From NCBI GenBank assembly GCA_028689145.1, contig JAQTWT010000010.1, positions 51,116 to 115,115 of the forward strand: 64,000 nucleotides of DNA, in the 5' to 3' direction. The stretch's first letter is position 1, and every line of letters begins with the position of its first letter. Below are positions 14,171 to 25,969 of the stretch, piece by piece. The position numbers and the translations under genes are program-made. The notes beneath the pieces are model-generated. The model saw only the letters and a program-made list of their open reading frames with translations, searched no databases and was not told the origin of the DNA. Origin of the DNA: Gallionella sp. GTDB lineage: Bacteria; Pseudomonadota; Gammaproteobacteria; Burkholderiales; Gallionellaceae.

Positions 14171-16192
14171 TTATAAAAGCGGCACGATCATCAGTGCGAC
14201 GATATTGATGATCTTAATCAGCGGGTTCACGGCCGGGCCCGCTGTGTCCTTGTACGGATCGCCGACGGTATCGCCGGTGACGGCGGCTTTGTGCGCCTCC
14301 GAGCCTTTGCCGCCGTAGTTGCCTTCTTCGATGTATTTCTTCGCGTTATCCCATGCGCCGCCGCCGGTGGTCATCGAGATCGCGACGAAGATGCCGGTGA
14401 TGATGGTGCCGACCAGCACGCCGCCGAGCGCCTGCGCGCCGAGGGTTAGGCCGACGATCACGGGCACGGCGATGGGTAGCAGCGATGGGACGATCATTTC
14501 CCTGATCGCGGCCTTGGTCAGCATGTCCACGCAGGTGCCGTATTCCGGTTTGCCGGTTCCTTCCATGATGCCGGGGATTTCTTTGAACTGGCGGCGAACT
14601 TCCACCACCACCGAACCGGCTGCTCGGCCAACCGCTTCCATACCCATCGCGGCGAACAGGTAGGGCACCATGCCGCCTATGAACAGGCCGATGATGACCA
14701 TGTGATTCGATAGGTCGAAGGTGGTGGTTACGCCCAGTTTGGCTTCCAGCGCGTGGGTGTAGTCGGCGAAGAGAACTAAAGCTGCTAGCCCTGCCGAGCC
14801 GATGGCGTAGCCTTTGGTGACGGCCTTGGTGGTGTTGCCCACCGCGTCCAGCGCATCGGTGATGACCCGCACGTCTGGCGGCAGGTGAGCCATTTCGGCG
14901 ATGCCGCCGGCGTTGTCGGTGATCGGGCCGTAGGCATCCAGTGCCACGATGATACCGGCCATCGACAGCATCGAGGTCGCGGCGATGGCGATGCCGTACA
15001 ACCCTGCCAGCTCGTAAGCGCCCCAGATCGCGATACAGACGGTGATGACCGGCGCTGCAGTGGCTTTCATCGAGACACCCAGTCCGGCGATGATGTTGGT
15101 GCCGTGTCCGGTGGTGGATGCTTCGGCAATGTGGCGCACCGGCGCGAATTCAGTTGCGGTGTAATACTCGGTGATCCACACCATGGCTGCGGTCAGCAGC
15201 AGGCCGATGATGGTGGAGCCGTACAGTGCACCCACGCTGTAGGTGCCGTTGTCGCCCATGATCCAGCTGGTGATCGGGTAGAACGCGATCAGCGCCAGTC
15301 CGGCGGCAACTGCCAGTCCGCGATACAGCGCATTCATGATCTTGCCGCCCTCTCGTGCTTTGACGAAGAACGTACCTATGATGGAAGCAATGATAGAGAA
15401 TCCGCCCAGCACCAGCGGGTAGATCACCGCATTTGGCCCGGCATCCGCCATCAGCAGGCCGCCCAGTAGCATGGTGGCGATGATGGTTACCGCATAAGTC
15501 TCGAACAGGTCGGCCGCCATACCGGCGCAGTCGCCGACGTTGTCGCCGACGTTGTCGGCGATCACTGCCGGGTTGCGCGGGTCGTCCTCGGGAATGCCCG
15601 CTTCGACTTTACCTACCAGATCGGCACCGACATCCGCACCTTTGGTGAAAATGCCGCCGCCGAGACGGGCGAAGATGGAGATCAGCGAACCGCCGAAGGC
15701 CAGCCCGACCAGTGCGTGCGTCGCTTCGGAAGAGCTGGCACCGGTAGAGGTCAGGAAAACGTAATAGCCTGCCACGCCCAGCAGTCCCAGACCCACCACC
15801 AGCATGCCGGTGATTGCGCCGCCCTTGAAGGAGACATTTAGTGCCGCGTTCAGGCTTTCCTTGGCCGCTTCGGCGGTGCGCACATTGGCGCGTACCGATA
15901 CATGCATGCCGATGAAACCCGCCGCGCCGGAGAGCACTGCGCCGATCGCGAAACCGATCGCGGTTTGCCAGCCCAGCGTGATCAGGATAACAACGAACAA
16001 CGCCGCGCCGACGATGGCGATGGTGGTGTATTGACGGTTCAGGTAGGCGGAAGCGCCTTCCTGCACCGCGGCGGCGATTTCCTGCATTCGTGCGCTGCCG
16101 GTTGATTTACCCAGAATCCATTTGATTGAAAAAGCACCGTACAAGAGTGCCGCTATTGCACATAACAACGCAAATCCCAAGCCACCTGACAT
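14171..16192 (-). CDS. hppA: Membrane-bound proton-pumping pyrophosphatase
   Basis: A polytopic pyrophosphatase of about 673 residues that couples hydrolysis of PPi to proton export. It has the substrate motif [11 protein letters not shown] preceded by GGGIFTKGA, the acidic [19 protein letters not shown] segment, and a C-terminal [18 protein letters not shown] segment. The GNTTKA motif has lysine where potassium-dependent enzymes have alanine, which places it among the K+-independent, H+-pumping enzymes (established family rule). The ATG at 16192 is chosen for the AAGGAGG about 6 bases before it; a longer frame to 16234 would have no such site. It is a single-gene unit with its own terminator. 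Confidence 0.95.
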   Translation of the reverse strand: MSGGLGFALLCAIAALLYGAFSIKWILGKSTGSARMQEIAAAVQEGASAYLNRQYTTIAIVGAALFVVILITLGWQTAIGFAIGAVLSGAAGFIGMHVSVRANVRTAEAAKESLNAALNVSFKGGAITGMLVVGLGLLGVAGYYVFLTSTGASSSEATHALVGLAFGGSLISIFARLGGGIFTKGADVGADLVGKVEAGIPEDDPRNPAVIADNVGDNVGDCAGMAADLFETYAVTIIATMLLGGLLMADAGPNAVIYPLVLGGFSIIASIIGTFFVKAREGGKIMNALYRGLAVAAGLALIAFYPITSWIMGDNGTYSVGALYGSTIIGLLLTAAMVWITEYYTATEFAPVRHIAEASTTGHGTNIIAGLGVSMKATAAPVITVCIAIWGAYELAGLYGIAIAATSMLSMAGIIVALDAYGPITDNAGGIAEMAHLPPDVRVITDALDAVGNTTKAVTKGYAIGSAGLAALVLFADYTHALEAKLGVTTTFDLSNHMVIIGLFIGGMVPYLFAAMGMEAVGRAAGSVVVEVRRQFKEIPGIMEGTGKPEYGTCVDMLTKAAIREMIVPSLLPIAVPVIVGLTLGAQALGGVLVGTIITGIFVAISMTTGGGAWDNAKKYIEEGNYGGKGSEAHKAAVTGDTVGDPYKDTAGPAVNPLIKIINIVALMIVPLL

Positions 16193-16371
16193 GATCGCCC
16201 TCCTTAAAGATAAATCAACCAACTGCCCTGACATTTGGATGCATGTTCAGGACTTCCTGTACCTGATTGCAGAGGCTAGGATACTTGGTATTTTGCGAGA
16301 ATGACACGGTTTTTTTGAAATGCCGCTGCGCCTGCGATGTGCAGTCGCAGGCGGATTGCGGAAGCAGGGGG

Positions 16372-18884
<2,513 letters not shown>

Positions 18885-18932
18885 GTTTGTCCTTTCTCCC
18901 GCAGGGTTGAAGATTGCTTTTCTCGTTTGCTT

Positions 18933-18954
18933 CCTCTCCCGCAAGCGGGAGAGG
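18933..18954 (+). repeat. Short perfect palindrome upstream of mnmA
   Basis: CCTCTCCCGC-AA-GCGGGAGAGG, a 10-bp stem with a 2-base centre, in the gap between the Nudix gene and mnmA. This is a common REP-like sequence in proteobacteria. Confidence 0.5.
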
Positions 18955-19010
18955 ATTGAGGAGAGGGTTCTCCTCGGGGGAAAGTTAGATAGGGGGAACG
19001 AGCTTGCTCG

Positions 19011-19457
19011 TTACTCATAGTGAACCAGTAATTCCAGCGGATAGCGTTTCCCCGCCAGATAATCTTCGACGCAGCGCAGGATCAGCGGGCTGCGATGCCG
19101 TTCCTGCACGGCACGGATATCGTCGGGAGCCAGCCATACGGCTTGCAGGATGCCTGTGTCCAGTTGGCGGTCCGGTTCATGCCCGGTGATCTCGCCGGTA
19201 AAGGCGAAACGCAGGTAGGTGGTATCCGATTCGGACGAGTGCCAGCGATAGATGCCGAGCAGATGCTGCGGGGTGAAAGAATAGGCCGACTCTTCCAGCA
19301 CTTCGCGCGCCACTGCCGCCAGCAGCGATTCATCGGCTTCCAGATGTCCGGCGGGCTGGTTGAAGCGTATCCCATGTGAGGTTTCTTCCTCGACCAGCAG
19401 AAATTTTCCATCGCGCTCCATGACAGCAGCGACGGTGACGTTGGGTTTCCAGATCAT
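19011..19457 (-). CDS. Nudix hydrolase, NudJ-like
   Basis: A 148-residue Nudix enzyme. The Nudix box runs from G at GHLEADESL to REVLEESAY, with all conserved Gly, Glu and Arg residues in place (G-x5-E-x7-REVxEE). The N-terminus MIWKPNVTVAAVMERDGKFL and the position next to mnmA recall E. coli NudJ, which hydrolyses thiamine pyrophosphate precursors and nucleoside di- and triphosphates. Start taken at the ATG at 19457; a TTG at 19478 is possible but lies in the terminator of the tRNA gene upstream. Confidence 0.8.
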   Translation of the reverse strand: MIWKPNVTVAAVMERDGKFLLVEEETSHGIRFNQPAGHLEADESLLAAVAREVLEESAYSFTPQHLLGIYRWHSSESDTTYLRFAFTGEITGHEPDRQLDTGILQAVWLAPDDIRAVQERHRSPLILRCVEDYLAGKRYPLELLVHYE

Positions 19458-19478
19458 GTTTTGCTCTACAAAAAACAA

Positions 19479-19504
19479 AAAAGGCAGGGTAATCCCTGCC
19501 TTTT
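19479..19504 (-). terminator. Intrinsic terminator after tRNA-Leu
   Basis: A perfect 11-bp stem AAAAGGCAGGG/CCCTGCCTTTT with a 4-base loop. On the minus strand it is followed by a T-rich tail, ending transcripts from the tRNA gene just before the Nudix gene. Confidence 0.8.
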
Positions 19505-19573
19505 ACAAGTGTACGCAAGCATAAACGCGCTGCGCATTCGTTTGGTTGGCACCACAAACTACCACTAGTTATG

Positions 19574-19658
19574 TGGTGCCGGGGGGGGGACTCGAACCCC
19601 CACGCCTTGCGGCACCGGATTTTGAGTCCGGCACGTCTACCAGTTCCATCACCCCGGC
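19574..19658 (-). tRNA. tRNA-Leu (anticodon CAA)
   Basis: Read on the minus strand the gene begins GCCGGGGTGATGGAACTGGT and ends with an encoded CCA. The acceptor arms GCCGGGG/CCCCGGC pair fully, the anticodon stem CCGGA/TCCGG closes the loop CTCAAAA (anticodon CAA, reads UUG), a long variable arm (TGCCGCAAGGCG) marks it as a class II tRNA, and the T-arm is GGGGGTTCGAGTCCCCC. A run of nine C joins the T-stem and acceptor stem. Confidence 0.95.
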
Positions 19659-19785
19659 CAAGCGGCGCGCATTATCCATTAATTAACGTGTCACATCAAA
19701 TGTTTGTTGTATCAAGTTTTTGGTTGTTGCGTATACAGGCGATTTCCTGTTCTGACGGTGCTGCAAAGATGTATATTGGCTGCCT

Positions 19786-19815
19786 TTGCGTTAGAGGTAA
19801 AATATGCATTATAAT
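19786..19815 (+). promoter_or_regulatory. Likely sigma-70 promoter of the rhodanese-tusA pair
   Basis: A perfect TATAAT at 19810-19815 with TTGCGT 18 bases upstream, 36 bases before the first gene of the pair. The -10 is strong and the -35 is poor. Confidence 0.45.
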
Positions 19816-19850
19816 TAAACACTTGTTAATCACGATAAAACAGATGAAGT

Positions 19851-20168
19851 ATGCAGAATTTCAAAAATATTGATGTAATGGAATTAGAAGTCTGGTTGCA
19901 AAAAGGTGGTTTGCGACTGGTGGATGTGCGCACCGATGCGGAAATCGCGCGCGGAAAGATTCCGCAGGGCGATTCTTTGCCATTGCATCTGATTCCGCTA
20001 CGGCTCAATGAACTGGATAAGGCCAAACCGACAGTTTTCTATTGTCAGATGGGTGGACGTTCGGCTCAGGCTGCCGCATTTGCGGTAGCGAATGGTTTTT
20101 CCGATGTGTATAACCTGCAGGGCGGCATCACGGCATGGGCACACGCCGGGTTGCCGGTAGCTGCGTAA
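19851..20168 (+). CDS. Single-domain rhodanese
   Basis: A 105-residue rhodanese-like sulfurtransferase, cytoplasmic (no signal). The active-site loop CQMGGRS has the persulfide-carrying Cys at residue 65 and the usual Arg. The start of the domain (LRLVDVRTDAEIARGKIPQG) is canonical. Its stop TAA shares one base with the ATG of the TusA-like gene, so the two are translated as a pair and probably act in the same sulfur relay. The exact donor and acceptor cannot be read from sequence. Confidence 0.85.
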   Translation: MQNFKNIDVMELEVWLQKGGLRLVDVRTDAEIARGKIPQGDSLPLHLIPLRLNELDKAKPTVFYCQMGGRSAQAAAFAVANGFSDVYNLQGGITAWAHAGLPVAA

Positions 20169-20395
20169 TGAATTTCGATGTCGAACTGGATGTGCGTCAG
20201 TTGGAGTGTCCGCTGCCGATTCTGCGCGCCAAAAAATCTTTATCTGTTATGAGCAGCGGGCAGGTGCTGAAGATCACGGCTACCGACAAGAAATCTCCGG
20301 ATGACTTTGTAGATTTCTGCAGCAAGACCGGCAACGAGCTGTTGTCGTCGACGGAGCAGGGCGGCGAATTCGTGTTTTTGATCCGCCGTCGCTAA
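20168..20395 (+). CDS. TusA-family sulfur carrier protein
   Basis: A 75-residue TusA-fold protein with the family motif ECPLPILRAKKSL; the sulfur-carrying Cys is residue 14. TusA-like proteins take persulfide sulfur from IscS or rhodaneses and pass it on, for example to tRNA thiolation (MnmA, encoded nearby) or to sulfur oxidation proteins. The ATG at 20168 overlaps the rhodanese stop by one base and puts the CPxP motif at the expected place; the longer frame from 20135 is not supported. Coupled to the rhodanese gene. Confidence 0.85.
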   Translation: MNFDVELDVRQLECPLPILRAKKSLSVMSSGQVLKITATDKKSPDDFVDFCSKTGNELLSSTEQGGEFVFLIRRR

Positions 20396-20408
20396 CGATA
20401 TTTGGCAT

Positions 20409-20480
20409 GTAGGGGCGTGATTTATCGCGCCCTGAGCTATTCGTGCAGTTGAAGAAGGGCGCGATGAATCACGCCCCTAC
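20409..20480 (+). repeat. Long palindromic repeat between tusA-like gene and valS
   Basis: Two 24-bp arms, starting GTAGGGGCGTGATTTATCGC and ending GAATCACGCCCCTAC, with one mismatch and a 24-base centre. It fills the convergent gap and ends 3 bases from the valS stop. Same family as the GTAGG repeats at 34404, 56564 and 61970. It could act as a two-way terminator, but has no T run. Confidence 0.75.
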
Positions 20481-20483
20481 AAC

Positions 20484-23297
20484 TCATCCCAGTTTGTTGC
20501 GCTGTGCCTGTAATTGCACCAGCGTCGCCCCGAAGTCGTCCAGCCGTTTCTTTTCCTGTTCTACCACCGCAGCCGGGGCGCGGGCGACGAAACTTTCGTT
20601 GCCGAGCTTGGCTTGTGCTTTGGCAATCTCGCCGGTCATGCGCGTGATCTCCTTGTCCAGCCGTTCGCGTTCTGCCGCTACGTCGATCTCCACCTTCAGC
20701 ATCAGTTTGAAGTTGCCGACGATGGCAACAGCCGCATCGCCTTCCGGTAACTCGGCGGTTATTTGCACTTCGCTGAGTTTTGCGAGGCTGCTGATGTACG
20801 GCGCGAGTTCATTTAGTGTTGCAGCATCGCCTGCGGCAATGAGCGGTACGCGCGCGGCGGGCGAAAGGTTCATCTCGCTGCGCAGGCTGCGGCAGGCGGT
20901 GATGATCTCCTGCAACAAAGCGACTTGTGCGATGGCGGCATTGTCGATCTTGCTCGCATCCGATTTTGGATAAGTTTGCAGCATGATGCTGTCACCGGAT
21001 TTTCCCGCCAGCGCAGCGACACCCTGCCAAAGCTCCTCGGTGATGAACGGGATGATCGGGTGGGCGAGGCGCAGAATGGTCTCCAGCACCCGCACCAGCG
21101 TGCGACGGGTGGCGCGTTGCTGCGCAGGGTTGCCGGTGGCGATCTGCACCTTGGCCAGTTCGACATACCAGTCGCAGTAGGTATTCCACACCAGCTCGTA
21201 CACGGTGCGCGCCGCCATGTCGAAACGGTAGTCGGCAAAGTGCGCCGCCATTTCCGTCTCGGCCTGTTGCAGTACGCTGATTACCCATTTATCGGCAGCG
21301 GAAAATTCCAGCGGCAACGATTCGTCCAGCCCGACATCCTGTCCGTCGCAATTCATCAGCATGAAACGCGTGGCGTTCCACAGCTTGTTGCAGAAGTTGC
21401 GGTAGCCTTCGCAACGCTGCATGTCGAATTTGATGTCGCGTCCGGGCGAGGCGAGCGAGGCGAAGGTGAAGCGCAGCGCATCGGTACCGAACGCCGGGAT
21501 GCCCTCGGGGAATTCCTTGCGGGTGCGCTTCTCGATCTGTTCGGCCTGCTTCGGGTTCATCAGTCCGGTGGTGCGTTTTTTTACCAGTTCGTCTAGGGCG
21601 ATGCCGTCGATCAGATCGATCGGGTCGAGCACGTTGCCCTTGGACTTGGACATCTTCTGGCCTTCCGCGTCGCGGATCAGGCCGTGCACGTACACGTCTT
21701 TAAACGGGATTTTTCCGGTGATGTGCTTGGTCATCATCACCATGCGCGCCACCCAGAAGAAGATGATGTCGAAGCCGGTGACCAGCACCGACGATGGCAG
21801 GTATTGCTTCACAAATTCGTTTTGCGCGTCGAACGGTTTGCCTTCTTCCCAATCCAGCGTGGAGAACGGCCACAGCGCGGACGAGAACCAGGTGTCCAGC
21901 ACGTCGTTGTCGCGGTCGAGTTGGCCGGCGTAGCCCGCTTTGTCGGCGAGCTTGCGCGCTTCCGTTTCATCGTGCGCGACGAACACTTCGCCGTTCACGC
22001 CGTACCAAGCCGGAATCTGATGCCCCCACCACAGCTGACGCGAAATGCACCAGTCCTGGATGTTGTTCAGCCACTGGTTGTAGGTGTTCACCCAGTTTTC
22101 CGGGTGGAACTTGATCTCGCCGGAAGCCACGCATTCCAGCGCCTGCTCGGTGATGCTTTTACCTTCAGGGCCAGCTTTGCTCATCGCGACGAACCACTGG
22201 TCGGTCAGCATCGGCTCGATCACCACGCCGGTGCGGTCGCCGCGCGGCACCTTGAGCTTGTGCTTGTCGGCTTTGACGAACAGACCGGCGGCTTCCAGAT
22301 CGGCGACGATAGCTTTGCGCGCATCGAAGCGGTCGAGACCGCGATACTTTTCCGGCGCGTGGTCGTTGATCTTTGCATTCAAGGTCAGAATGGAGATCAT
22401 CTCCAGTTTGTGGCGCTGGCCTACTGCATAGTCGTTGAAGTCATGGGCCGGCGTAACTTTCACCACGCCGGTACCGAATTCCTTGTCCACGTATTCGTCG
22501 GCAATGATCGGGATGGCGCGCTCACACAGCGGTAGTTTTACTGCCTTGCCGATCAGATGCTTGTAGCGCTCATCTTCCGGATGCACCATCACCGCCACGT
22601 CGCCCAGCATGGTCTCGGGGCGGGTAGTAGCGACGGTCAGATGGGTCAAGCCATGCACGGAATCCGGCTCGGCGAGCGGATAACGGATATGCCACATGAA
22701 GCCGTCTTCTTCTTCCTGCACCACTTCGAGGTCGGACACGGCGGTGTGCAATTTCGGATCCCAGTTAACCAGACGCTTGCCGCGATAGATCAGGCCTTCG
22801 TTGAACAGGCGCACGAAAGTCTCGGTGACCGAACGCGACAGGCCCTCGTCCATGGTGAAGCGTTCGCGCGACCAGTCGGGCGAGGTGCCGAGGCGGCGCA
22901 TTTGCTTGGTGATGGTATTGCCGGAATATTCTTTCCACTCCCAGACTTTTTCGATGAACTTCTCGCGGCCCAAGTCGTGACGCGAAATGCCCTGCGCGTC
23001 GAGTTGGCGCTCGACCACGATCTGGGTGGCGATGCCCGCGTGGTCGGTGCCCGGTTGCCACAGCGTGTTGTCGCCGCGCATGCGGTGGTAGCGCGTTAGC
23101 GCATCCATCAGCGTCTGGTTGAAACCGTGCCCCATGTGCAGCGTGCCGGTGACGTTGGGCGGCGGCAGCTGGATGCAAAAATTCTCTTGTTTGCCGGCAT
23201 CGAGTCCGGCCTTGAAGTGGCCGGCGTTTTCCCATGCGGGATACCAGCGTGCCTCGATGTCTTTCGGGTCAAAACTTTTTGCGAGTTCCATATTCAT
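20484..23297 (-). CDS. valS: Valine--tRNA ligase
   Basis: A 937-residue class I aminoacyl-tRNA synthetase. The HIGH motif is HMGH at residues 54-57 ([14 protein letters not shown]), the KMSKS motif lies near residue 547 ([12 protein letters not shown]), an editing domain lies between, and the C-terminus is the valyl-specific coiled coil (roughly residues 870-935). Length is normal for the bacterial enzyme. Two starts two codons apart (23297, 23291) are possible and neither has a strong ribosome site. The gene upstream on the same strand is a low-complexity protein, then holC and pepA, the usual proteobacterial pepA-holC-valS order. Confidence 0.97.
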   Translation of the reverse strand: MNMELAKSFDPKDIEARWYPAWENAGHFKAGLDAGKQENFCIQLPPPNVTGTLHMGHGFNQTLMDALTRYHRMRGDNTLWQPGTDHAGIATQIVVERQLDAQGISRHDLGREKFIEKVWEWKEYSGNTITKQMRRLGTSPDWSRERFTMDEGLSRSVTETFVRLFNEGLIYRGKRLVNWDPKLHTAVSDLEVVQEEEDGFMWHIRYPLAEPDSVHGLTHLTVATTRPETMLGDVAVMVHPEDERYKHLIGKAVKLPLCERAIPIIADEYVDKEFGTGVVKVTPAHDFNDYAVGQRHKLEMISILTLNAKINDHAPEKYRGLDRFDARKAIVADLEAAGLFVKADKHKLKVPRGDRTGVVIEPMLTDQWFVAMSKAGPEGKSITEQALECVASGEIKFHPENWVNTYNQWLNNIQDWCISRQLWWGHQIPAWYGVNGEVFVAHDETEARKLADKAGYAGQLDRDNDVLDTWFSSALWPFSTLDWEEGKPFDAQNEFVKQYLPSSVLVTGFDIIFFWVARMVMMTKHITGKIPFKDVYVHGLIRDAEGQKMSKSKGNVLDPIDLIDGIALDELVKKRTTGLMNPKQAEQIEKRTRKEFPEGIPAFGTDALRFTFASLASPGRDIKFDMQRCEGYRNFCNKLWNATRFMLMNCDGQDVGLDESLPLEFSAADKWVISVLQQAETEMAAHFADYRFDMAARTVYELVWNTYCDWYVELAKVQIATGNPAQQRATRRTLVRVLETILRLAHPIIPFITEELWQGVAALAGKSGDSIMLQTYPKSDASKIDNAAIAQVALLQEIITACRSLRSEMNLSPAARVPLIAAGDAATLNELAPYISSLAKLSEVQITAELPEGDAAVAIVGNFKLMLKVEIDVAAERERLDKEITRMTGEIAKAQAKLGNESFVARAPAAVVEQEKKRLDDFGATLVQLQAQRNKLG

Positions 23298-23447
23298 GCT
23301 TTTCTGTTCAATAGGGGGCTGCTGAAAAGCCTGCCCTGAGTATGTCGAAGGGGCGCGATTATAACGGATTGCAGAGGCAATATTGGCAGGCTCGATTGAT
23401 TTGAAGCGCGGACCGTATAGCGCTTATCACGCCTAAGTGATAGTAGC

Positions 23448-23945
23448 CTATTGGACTTTTGAATCGAGATGCGCGTCCAGTGCGGCGCGCAGTTTCTCGA
23501 AATGCAGGCTGAACTTGCTTGCCAGCATGGTATCGAGGTGCGTTTCGAGATGATGCAATATTTGCTGCAATTCCTCATCGCTCAGTGCACGTGGCTGAGC
23601 AGCAGGGATATCCGTGATGCCAGATTCCACTGCAACCGGTTTCTCAGCAGCGGGTTCCGCAGCAACATGTTCAGTAACAGGTTCTTCCACGGGTTCAGCA
23701 GCAGGCTCAGCAGCAGGTTTCTCGGTAATAAGCTCCTCCGCACCGGGTTCCGCAGCAACAGTTATATTTTCAGCTGCGGCAAAGATAGCCGTTTGCATTT
23801 CCTCGGCATCGGTTGCGACATTGAGGCTGTCGGCGACGATCTCGGTCAGCGTGGGCAAGTCGTCGGGTATATCCGTTGCCACCACTTGCGTCAGCAAGGG
23901 CAAATTATCTGGCAGGTCGCTGTCGGGTGACGTGATCGAGGTCAT
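23448..23945 (-). CDS. Ala/Glu/Pro-rich hypothetical protein between holC and valS
   Basis: A 165-residue protein with no named family that I recognise. Residues 1-55 are acidic with two similar phrases (PDNLPLLTQVV and PDDLPTLTEIV), residues 65-110 are a run of AEP/AEKP/VEEPV units, and residues 118-165 form a likely amphipathic helix pair (SDEELQQILHHLETHLDTML). No signal or membrane segment. Betaproteobacteria often carry a poorly conserved protein here, between holC and valS. The repeat tract is prone to length change between strains. Confidence 0.6.
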   Translation of the reverse strand: MTSITSPDSDLPDNLPLLTQVVATDIPDDLPTLTEIVADSLNVATDAEEMQTAIFAAAENITVAAEPGAEELITEKPAAEPAAEPVEEPVTEHVAAEPAAEKPVAVESGITDIPAAQPRALSDEELQQILHHLETHLDTMLASKFSLHFEKLRAALDAHLDSKVQ

Positions 23946-23967
23946 TTGTCTGAATATACCGGCGGAC

Positions 23968-24405
23968 TTAATTATGGGGCTGATCGGTATTGGCCAGATC
24001 TATATGACGCAGTTCATAGCCGCGGTCGCGGTAGAACTTGAAGCGTTCGCGTCCCAGACGGCTGTCCTCCGCATCCTCGCCGATGATTTCGATGACACGC
24101 TCAAAGCGGCTGAAGAACGGCACGCATTCGCTGTGCAGACTGATTAGCAGGTCATGATGCGGGAATCTGTCGCTGCCATGGCTGAGTACGACAGGGGTTT
24201 TCTCGGCTTCGTCGGCATCGCTGCGGCAGTGCGGGATAAAGGCGGTGGCGGGATAGTGCCACAGCAGCTTGTCCAGCGCCTCGGCGGTCGCAATATCGTG
24301 CGTGCTGATGACCGTGCGCACCCCGTTCTGCATCGCTTTGTGGCTCAACTGGCAGGCGGTGCGCAGCTTGTCTTTTGAGCCGGTGTAGAAATCTACCTTG
24401 GTCAC
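23968..24405 (-). CDS. holC: DNA polymerase III chi subunit
   Basis: A 145-residue HolC, the clamp-loader subunit that contacts single-strand binding protein. It starts TKVDFYTGSKDKLRTACQLS after the initiator and keeps the family features (LSHKAMQNGVRTVI, DKLLWHYPATAFIPH). The GTG at 24405 is chosen because it overlaps the pepA stop (GTGA) and gives the usual length; the longer frame upstream is out-of-frame pepA. Genes pepA-holC are coupled by this overlap. Confidence 0.9.
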   Translation of the reverse strand: MTKVDFYTGSKDKLRTACQLSHKAMQNGVRTVISTHDIATAEALDKLLWHYPATAFIPHCRSDADEAEKTPVVLSHGSDRFPHHDLLISLHSECVPFFSRFERVIEIIGEDAEDSRLGRERFKFYRDRGYELRHIDLANTDQPHN

Positions 24406-25889
24406 TTCGATGCCGCGCGGTTGACAAGGTACTGGGTGAGTAGCGGCACCGGACGCCCGGTTGCCCCTTTGTCTTTGCTGGATTTGTTTGCGGTACCCGC
24501 GATATCCAGATGTGCCCAGCGGTAGTCCTTGGTGAAGCGTGCCAGAAAGCAGGCGGCGGTGATGGTACCGCCGGCGCGACCGCCGATGTTCGCCATGTCG
24601 GCGAAGTTGCTGTCCAGCAGCGACTGATAGTCGTCCCACAGCGGCAGTTGCCACACGCGGTCATGTGACTGTTCGCCCGCTGCCAGCAATTCTTGGGCGA
24701 GCCGGTCTTCGTTGGCGAACAGGCCGCTGACGACGTTGCCAAGCGCAATCACGCAGGCACCGGTGAGCGTGGCGATGTCGATCACCGTGTCCGGGTTGAA
24801 CTTGGCGGAGTAGGTCAGTGCATCGCACAGGATCAGGCGGCCTTCGGCATCGGTGTTGAGGATCTCGATGGTCTGGCCGGACATTGAGGTGACGATGTCG
24901 CCGGGACGCGTGGCCTTGCCGGAAGGCATGTTCTCGCAGGTCGGAATCACGCCGACCACGTTGAGCTTGAGTCCCATTTCGGCGATGGCCTGCAGCGTGC
25001 CTAGCACGCTGCCCGCACCGCTCATGTCGTATTTCATCTCGTCCATGTCGCCGCCAGGCTTCAACGAGATGCCGCCGGTGTCGAAGGTGATGCCCTTGCC
25101 GACCAGCACGATGGGCTTCTGTTTCTTATCGCCGCCGGAATATTCCAGCGTGATCAGCTTGGCCGGATGTTCGCTGCCGCGCGTGACGGAAAGGAAAGAA
25201 CCCATGCCCAGCTTCTGCATGTCCTTCTCTTCCAGCACGGTGGTTTTGATGCTTTTGTGCGCTTTGCCCAGCGCCAGAGCCTTGGCAGCCAGGTAGGTGG
25301 GAGTACAGATATTGCCGGGCAGGTTGCCCAGCGTCTTGGTGAGCTCCATGCCGTGCGCGGTTGCAACGGCCTGATCGAGCGCGGGTTTCAACGCGGCAAC
25401 GGGCTTCGCCAGCGTGGCGAAGGTGACGCTCTTCAGTATGGCAGCCTTGGACGGTTTGCTCTTCATGCCATCGCAGCGGAAAGCCTGCTCGGCGGCGGCG
25501 AACACCGCCTGTTTTATGATCCAGGCCGCATCCTTGCCGACACCTTCATCGAGGATGTATAACGCGGCATCCTTGGTAGCGGTGGCGTTCAAAGCAACAA
25601 AGGTTGCGCGCAATATCTCCACGCTGGTCTTATTGTTCAGTTCGCCGGCTTTACCCAGACCGACCAGCAATACGCGATCTGCGGTGATGCCGGGCAATTT
25701 GTGCAGCAGCAGGGTGGATGCAGTCTTGCCGCTGATGTCGCCGCGCGCGATCAGGGCGCTCAACTGCTTCGCTGCTGCCTTGTCGAGCAGTTGTGCCGCT
25801 GGCGACAGTTTGCCGTCTTCATACACGCCAACCACCACACAACCGCTGCGCTGTTTTTCCGGACTGCTTTGTTTTATGCTAAATTCCAC
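24402..25889 (-). CDS. pepA: Leucyl aminopeptidase (cytosol aminopeptidase, M17)
   Basis: A 495-residue M17 zinc/manganese aminopeptidase. The family signature NTDAEGRL lies at about residues 345-352, and the metal/catalytic region GKGITFDTGGISLKPGGDMD lies about 75 residues before it. In E. coli PepA also binds DNA and aids plasmid dimer resolution. It is divergent from lptF; the same pepA/lptF arrangement is common in Proteobacteria. Downstream it overlaps holC by 4 bases. Confidence 0.96.
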   Translation of the reverse strand: MEFSIKQSSPEKQRSGCVVVGVYEDGKLSPAAQLLDKAAAKQLSALIARGDISGKTASTLLLHKLPGITADRVLLVGLGKAGELNNKTSVEILRATFVALNATATKDAALYILDEGVGKDAAWIIKQAVFAAAEQAFRCDGMKSKPSKAAILKSVTFATLAKPVAALKPALDQAVATAHGMELTKTLGNLPGNICTPTYLAAKALALGKAHKSIKTTVLEEKDMQKLGMGSFLSVTRGSEHPAKLITLEYSGGDKKQKPIVLVGKGITFDTGGISLKPGGDMDEMKYDMSGAGSVLGTLQAIAEMGLKLNVVGVIPTCENMPSGKATRPGDIVTSMSGQTIEILNTDAEGRLILCDALTYSAKFNPDTVIDIATLTGACVIALGNVVSGLFANEDRLAQELLAAGEQSHDRVWQLPLWDDYQSLLDSNFADMANIGGRAGGTITAACFLARFTKDYRWAHLDIAGTANKSSKDKGATGRPVPLLTQYLVNRAASK

Positions 25890-25969
25890 GCGTTGCTCCT
25901 TTTAGAAAAATCTACTGTTCAATGCCCGATTATCCGCAAACTCACCGCATAAAGTCAAAGCCGTTGCGC

